Below, piece after piece: positions 5,809 to 8,919 of a stretch of 8,919 bases of DNA. The stretch comes from Chromatiales bacterium (lineage in GTDB: Bacteria > Pseudomonadota > Gammaproteobacteria > Chromatiales > Chromatiaceae), in the NCBI GenBank assembly GCA_024639625.1, contig JAHEIA010000094.1:1-8919 (forward strand), written 5' to 3'. Numbering within the stretch: position 1 is the first letter of the stretch; each line of letters begins with the position of its first letter. The notes beneath the pieces are model-generated. The model did not search any database, had not been told where the DNA came from, and saw only the letters and a program-made list of their open reading frames with translations. The position numbers and the translations under genes were made by a program.

Positions 5809-6894
5809 GTGGTGACCTCTTCTCGCGAAGACACCTACCTTGCCGCCCTCGCCCGGCAGATCAAGCAATGGGCTCGGGAGCTGGGCTTTCAGCAGGCGGG
5901 AATCAGCAATACCGATCTGCAGCAGGCGGAGGGCTGCCTGGAGGAATGGCTGGCCGCCGGCTACCATGGGGAAATGAGCTATATGGCGCGGCACGGCAGC
6001 AAGCGCTCGCGGCCCGAGCTGCTGGTCCCGGGCGCCAAAAGAGTGATCTCGCTGCGCATGGATTATCTGCCGGAGCCCCAGGGCAGACTGCAACCAGTGC
6101 TCGATGACCCCGCCCGGGCATACATCTCCCGCTATGCCCTGGGGCGCGATTACCACAAGGTGCTGCACACGCGGCTGCGGCGTCTGTTGGACAAGGTTCG
6201 CGACCGGGTTGGCGACTTCGGCCACCGGGTATTCGTCGACTCCGCCCCGGTGCTGGAAAAGCCGCTGGCCCAACGGGCCGGGCTCGGCTGGATCGGCAAA
6301 CACACCAATCTGATCCACCGCAAGGCCGGATCCTGGTTCTTTCTTGGCGAGATCTTTACTGATCTGCCGCTACCGACAGACGCCCCCGCCCGTGATCATT
6401 GCGGCTCCTGCAGCGCCTGTATCAAGATCTGTCCCACCGGCGCTATCGTCGCCCCCTACGTGCTGGACGCGCGGCTCTGCATCTCCTACCTGACCATTGA
6501 GCTGCACGGCCCCATTCCGCTGGAACTGCGGCCACTGCTTGGTAACCGCATATACGGATGCGACGACTGCCAGCTCGTCTGTCCCTGGAATCGATTCGCC
6601 CGCACCAGCACCGAACCGGACTTCGTAGCGCGTGGAGGCCTGGATGCGGCAACGCTGAGCGAACTGTTTGCTTGGCAAGAGGAGGAGTTCTTGCGCCGCA
6701 CGGAGGGGTCGGCGATCCGCCGGATCGGCCACCTGCGGTGGCTGCGCAATATCGCGGTAGCCCTGGGTAACGCGCCGGACGCGGAAGCTGCCCAGCGCGC
6801 GCTGCGCGCCCGCTCCGAGCACGCCTCGGAGCTGGTCCGCGAACACGTGCGCTGGGCCATGGCCCGCCAATCGCGCCGTTCAGGAACCGATTGA
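5809..6894 (+). CDS. queG: Epoxyqueuosine reductase QueG
   Basis: QueG carries out the last step of queuosine synthesis, reducing epoxyqueuosine to queuosine in the anticodon of GUN tRNAs with cobalamin and two [4Fe-4S] clusters. From GTG 5809 it has 361 residues, within the family range. The expected acid is Asp144 in VDSAPVLEK, followed by [10 protein letters not shown] (158-167). Ferredoxin-like cysteines are Cys198, 201, 204 and 208 ([14 protein letters not shown]) and Cys224, 251, 254 and 258 ([12 protein letters not shown]), giving all eight cluster ligands. The C-terminal part (about 300-350) looks like the HEAT-like tail of longer QueG proteins. The frame has no early ATG. Starts at TTG 5752, GTG 5788, GTG 5809 or GTG 5812 are possible, and I chose 5809 from the AGGAGG upstream. 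The last 15 bases overlap the end of orn, on the opposite strand. Confidence 0.95.
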   Translation: MVTSSREDTYLAALARQIKQWARELGFQQAGISNTDLQQAEGCLEEWLAAGYHGEMSYMARHGSKRSRPELLVPGAKRVISLRMDYLPEPQGRLQPVLDDPARAYISRYALGRDYHKVLHTRLRRLLDKVRDRVGDFGHRVFVDSAPVLEKPLAQRAGLGWIGKHTNLIHRKAGSWFFLGEIFTDLPLPTDAPARDHCGSCSACIKICPTGAIVAPYVLDARLCISYLTIELHGPIPLELRPLLGNRIYGCDDCQLVCPWNRFARTSTEPDFVARGGLDAATLSELFAWQEEEFLRRTEGSAIRRIGHLRWLRNIAVALGNAPDAEAAQRALRARSEHASELVREHVRWAMARQSRRSGTD

Positions 6895-7440
6895 AGGCAC
6901 GCGCAGGAAATGTTCCCGGTAGTAGCGCAGCTCTTCGATCGACTCCCGAATGTCCTCCAAAGCCCGGTGCTGGGAACTTTTCGAATAACCCTGCGCCATT
7001 TCGGGTGACCAGCGGCGAGCAAGCTCTTTCAGCGTGCTCACATCCAGATTGCGATAGTGGAAGTAGGCCTCCAGGCTCGGCATCCAGCGGGCAAGGAAGC
7101 GGCGATCCTGGCATATGCTGTTGCCGCACATAGGAGACTGGGCAGTCGGGACATGGCGGGCGAGGAATTCCAGGGTTTCCTGCTCGGCCTCCGAGGCATG
7201 GTAGGTGCTGGCGCGCACCCGCTCGAGGAGACCGGACTCGCCATGGTGGCTCTGGTTCCAATCGTCCATCTGCGCCAAGACGGATGCTGGCTGATGGATG
7301 GCGATGACCGGGCCTTCCGCCAGCGGAATCAGATTTCGATCCGTAACCACGGTTGCGATCTCGATGATCCGGTCATGCGCCGGGTCGAGCCCGGTCATCT
7401 CGAGATCCAACCAGATCAAATTCTCGGCGTCCGGGCTCAT
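6880..7440 (-). CDS. orn: Oligoribonuclease (DEDDh 3'-5' exoribonuclease)
   Basis: Orn degrades short RNAs, chiefly dinucleotides such as pGpG, to mononucleotides in the cytoplasm, finishing RNA decay and c-di-GMP turnover. The 186-residue product is close to the usual 180 or so. DEDDh residues are visible: Asp12 and Glu14 in [11 protein letters not shown], Asp112 in CQDRRFL, His158 and Asp163 in [11 protein letters not shown]. The family's SGL segment follows HHGE at 65-71. A TTG at 7464 could add eight residues. The ATG at 7440 is better because GGAG (7448-7451) lies seven bases upstream and gives the standard N-terminus. It is convergent with and overlaps queG by 15 bp, and is divergent from the M48 protease gene. 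orn next to queG is common in gammaproteobacteria. Confidence 0.96.
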   Translation of the reverse strand: MSPDAENLIWLDLEMTGLDPAHDRIIEIATVVTDRNLIPLAEGPVIAIHQPASVLAQMDDWNQSHHGESGLLERVRASTYHASEAEQETLEFLARHVPTAQSPMCGNSICQDRRFLARWMPSLEAYFHYRNLDVSTLKELARRWSPEMAQGYSKSSQHRALEDIRESIEELRYYREHFLRVPSIGS

Positions 7441-7473
7441 CAACGCACTCCGGTCTAAGCGCAAAGAGCTGGA

Positions 7474-7479
7474 ATTCTA
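7474..7479 (-). promoter_or_regulatory. Possible -10 element for orn
   Basis: TAGAAT on the minus strand matches five of six bases of the sigma-70 -10 consensus and lies 33 bases before the orn ATG, in the 74-nt gap shared with the divergent protease gene. No good -35 is found at 16-18 bases. Positional plausibility is the only support. Confidence 0.22.
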
Positions 7480-7514
7480 GCAGATCCGCGATACTGCCTG
7501 TATCCTTAGGCCGC

Positions 7515-8786
7515 ATGCAAACCTTCACCTGGCTTTTCCTCGCCGCGCTGTGCGCGGGCGCGCTGCTGCAATTCTGGTTGCTACGCCGCCAATATCGGAC
7601 AGTCGCGCTGCACCGCGACCAAGTGCCCGAGGCCTTCGCGCAACAGGTCACCGCCGCGGAGCACCAGAAAGCCGCGGATTATTCGCTGGCCAAGGTGCGC
7701 CTAGCAGGCTGGGAACTGGCGATCGGTCTGGCCCTAGTGCTTGCCTGGACCCTCGGCGGCGGCCTCGATGCCCTGCAGAATTGGTGGCTGCGCGGCGCTT
7801 ATCCCGCGATCCCCACAGGCGTGGGTCTCGTGCTATCTTTCTTTGTGGTTTCCAGCCTTCTCAACCTCCCCTTATCGGTATGGCATACCTTCGTGACCGA
7901 GGCGCGATTCGGCTTCAATCGGGCGACGCCGATGCGCTTCCTCCTGGACCAGGTGCTGGGGTTGCTGCTCGGCCTGGGCCTCGGCGGTCTACTGGCGTGG
8001 GCCTTTCTCTGGCTCATGGATCAGGCAGGCGCAGCCTGGTGGCTGGCAGCCTGGGCAGTCTGGGTGCTTTTTACGCTCACGATCGCCTGGGCCTACCCGG
8101 TGTTGATTGCGCCTATCTTCAACCGTTTTACGCCGCTCGCGGAGGGTGAGCTCAGGCACCGGGTGCAGGAACTCCTGGAGCGATGCGGCTTCTGCAGCCG
8201 GGGTATCTTCGTCATGGATGGCTCGCGGCGCTCCGGTCACGGCAACGCCTACTTCTCCGGCTTTGGGCGCAGCAAGCGCATCGTATTCTTCGATACCCTG
8301 ATCGACCTCCTCTCCATCGACGAATTGGAAGCGGTGCTGGCCCATGAGCTCGGTCATTTCCGTCTGCGTCACGTCGGCAAGCGGCTTCTGGGCATGGCCG
8401 CGCTGTCCCTCGCCGGGCTGGCATTGCTCGGCTGGCTTATGCAGCAATCCTGGTTCTATTCCGGACTGGGGGTAACGCAACCGTCGGACGCAGCTGCGCT
8501 GTTGCTGTTCTTGATCGCGGCGCCGATCTTCAGCGTCTTCCTGGAACCCATAGCGACCCACCTTTCGCGACGGCACGAATACCAAGCGGATGCTTACGCA
8601 GTGGCGCAGACCGGCGGCCAGTCCCTGATTCGCGCGCTGGTCAAGCTGTACACGGACAACGCGAACACCCTAACCCCGGATCCGCTCTACTCCGCCTTTC
8701 ATGACAGCCACCCGCCGGCACCGCTGCGTATCGCTTACATATCGTCTAAAATGGCCCCAACTGCGGAATCGGAGACAAGCCCATGA
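7515..8786 (+). CDS. M48 family membrane zinc metalloprotease, Ste24/CAAX-protease-like
   Basis: This multi-pass inner-membrane peptidase of 423 residues belongs to the Ste24 branch of M48, much longer than HtpX. About seven hydrophobic segments can be seen, near 4-23, 66-84, 101-122, 146-168, 175-200, 290-310 and 326-346. The zinc site HELGH is at 277-281 (His277, Glu278, His281), and the third ligand is Glu355 in RRHEYQADAYA. A conserved SHPP follows at 398-401, and NAYFSGFG (244-251) is also typical. Bacteria do not prenylate proteins in the yeast manner, so the likely role is membrane-protein quality control or processing (inference). The ATG at 7515 has only a weak AGG upstream. It is divergent from orn. 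Its TGA overlaps the cytochrome ATG as ATGA, implying co-transcription and coupled translation. Confidence 0.93.
   Translation: MQTFTWLFLAALCAGALLQFWLLRRQYRTVALHRDQVPEAFAQQVTAAEHQKAADYSLAKVRLAGWELAIGLALVLAWTLGGGLDALQNWWLRGAYPAIPTGVGLVLSFFVVSSLLNLPLSVWHTFVTEARFGFNRATPMRFLLDQVLGLLLGLGLGGLLAWAFLWLMDQAGAAWWLAAWAVWVLFTLTIAWAYPVLIAPIFNRFTPLAEGELRHRVQELLERCGFCSRGIFVMDGSRRSGHGNAYFSGFGRSKRIVFFDTLIDLLSIDELEAVLAHELGHFRLRHVGKRLLGMAALSLAGLALLGWLMQQSWFYSGLGVTQPSDAAALLLFLIAAPIFSVFLEPIATHLSRRHEYQADAYAVAQTGGQSLIRALVKLYTDNANTLTPDPLYSAFHDSHPPAPLRIAYISSKMAPTAESETSP
8771..8774 (+). promoter_or_regulatory. Ribosome binding site of the cytochrome gene inside the protease gene
   Basis: GGAG lies eight bases before the ATG at 8783, within the last codons of the protease gene. 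It supports the ATGA-overlapping start over the ATG three bases later. Confidence 0.45.
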
Positions 8787-8919
8787 TGTTTCGTTCGTCT
8801 ATTCCTTTCCTTCTGGCTGCACTGCTTCCGGCCCACGCGAGTGCTGCCGATGCCTCCGCCGGGAAGGCGTTAGTGGATACAAACTGCCAGCATTGCCATG
8901 GCAATGCTGGCAGTTTGTA
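8783..8919 (+). CDS. Secreted c-type cytochrome, N-terminal fragment
   Basis: Only the first 45 codons are present. A Sec-type signal peptide covers about 1-22 (MMFRSS, a hydrophobic core, then AHASAA). The mature start leads to TNCQHCHG, with the covalent haem-binding CxxCH at 35-39. The protein should be a small periplasmic electron carrier of the single-haem class I type; the rest of the family signature lies beyond the window. It overlaps the upstream protease stop by four bases. Codons after about 8898 fall in the second half of a 42-bp perfect palindrome that ends at the last base, so residues after the haem motif (NAGSL) are probably artefactual. Confidence 0.85.
   Translation, partial: MMFRSSIPFLLAALLPAHASAADASAGKALVDTNCQHCHGNAGSL
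8878..8919. repeat. 42-bp perfect palindrome ending at the last base (probable fold-back artefact)
   Basis: The final 42 bases equal their own reverse complement exactly, centred on CCATGG between 8898 and 8899 with no loop. The left half is genuine-looking cytochrome coding sequence through the haem motif. The right half adds nothing sensible to that protein. A perfect, loop-free palindrome of this length ending exactly at the contig edge is what a hairpin or fold-back assembly end looks like. Confidence 0.9.

Noticed and set aside
6443..7261. Minus-strand ORF of 272 codons across queG and orn
   Set aside because: It overlaps two certain genes, and its Arg/Pro/Gly-rich product is typical of a shadow reading of GC-rich coding sequence.
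1..8919. CRISPR array, tRNA, rRNA, transposase or known antiphage defence genes
   Set aside because: Both strands were scanned by eye. No regularly spaced repeats, tRNA-like folds, rRNA sequence, or intact transposase or defence motifs were found.

Overview
The window looks like a whole contig, or the end of one, from a GC-rich gammaproteobacterium (perhaps Chromatiales or Thiotrichales-like; inference). The main reason is the block amiB/amiC-type amidase, tsaE, nnr, queG, orn, a familiar housekeeping neighbourhood in that class, followed by an M48 membrane protease and a c-type cytochrome.

Region 1 (1-2001) is AT-rich and unlike the rest. It carries a PAPS-dependent sulfotransferase frame (258-1040) and, immediately after it, a frame for an AlgX/AlgJ-type SGNH O-acetyltransferase-like domain (open from 1018 to 2001). 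The second frame has no ATG, GTG or TTG before 1180, yet recognisable domain sequence begins near 1093. The two frames overlap only at 1018-1037, and that overlap includes most of a run of ten A residues (1016-1025). Removing one A, or adding two, joins them into one protein of about 580 residues. This suggests a two-domain polysaccharide-modifying enzyme whose production depends on slippage at the A tract, a phase-variable switch, or a sequencing error. It is the most interesting signal in the window.

Region 2 (2002-2225) is a short spacer with a tiny ORF, two hairpins and one arm of a 17-bp direct repeat that also covers the amidase stop codon. It marks the join between the AT-rich cargo and the GC-rich core.

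Region 3 (2226-5624, minus strand) is an nnr-tsaE-amiC gene line: NAD(P)HX repair, tRNA t6A synthesis, and cell-wall cleavage during division. nnr and tsaE overlap by 11 nt. A 128-nt AT-rich leader separates tsaE from amiC.

Region 4 (5809-8919) holds queG (plus; queuosine tRNA modification), orn (minus; end-stage RNA decay, overlapping queG tail to tail), an M48/Ste24-like membrane metalloprotease (plus), and the first codons of a secreted c-type cytochrome coupled to it through an ATGA overlap. The last 42 bases are a perfect palindrome inside the cytochrome coding sequence, most likely a fold-back assembly artefact, so sequence after about 8898 should not be trusted.
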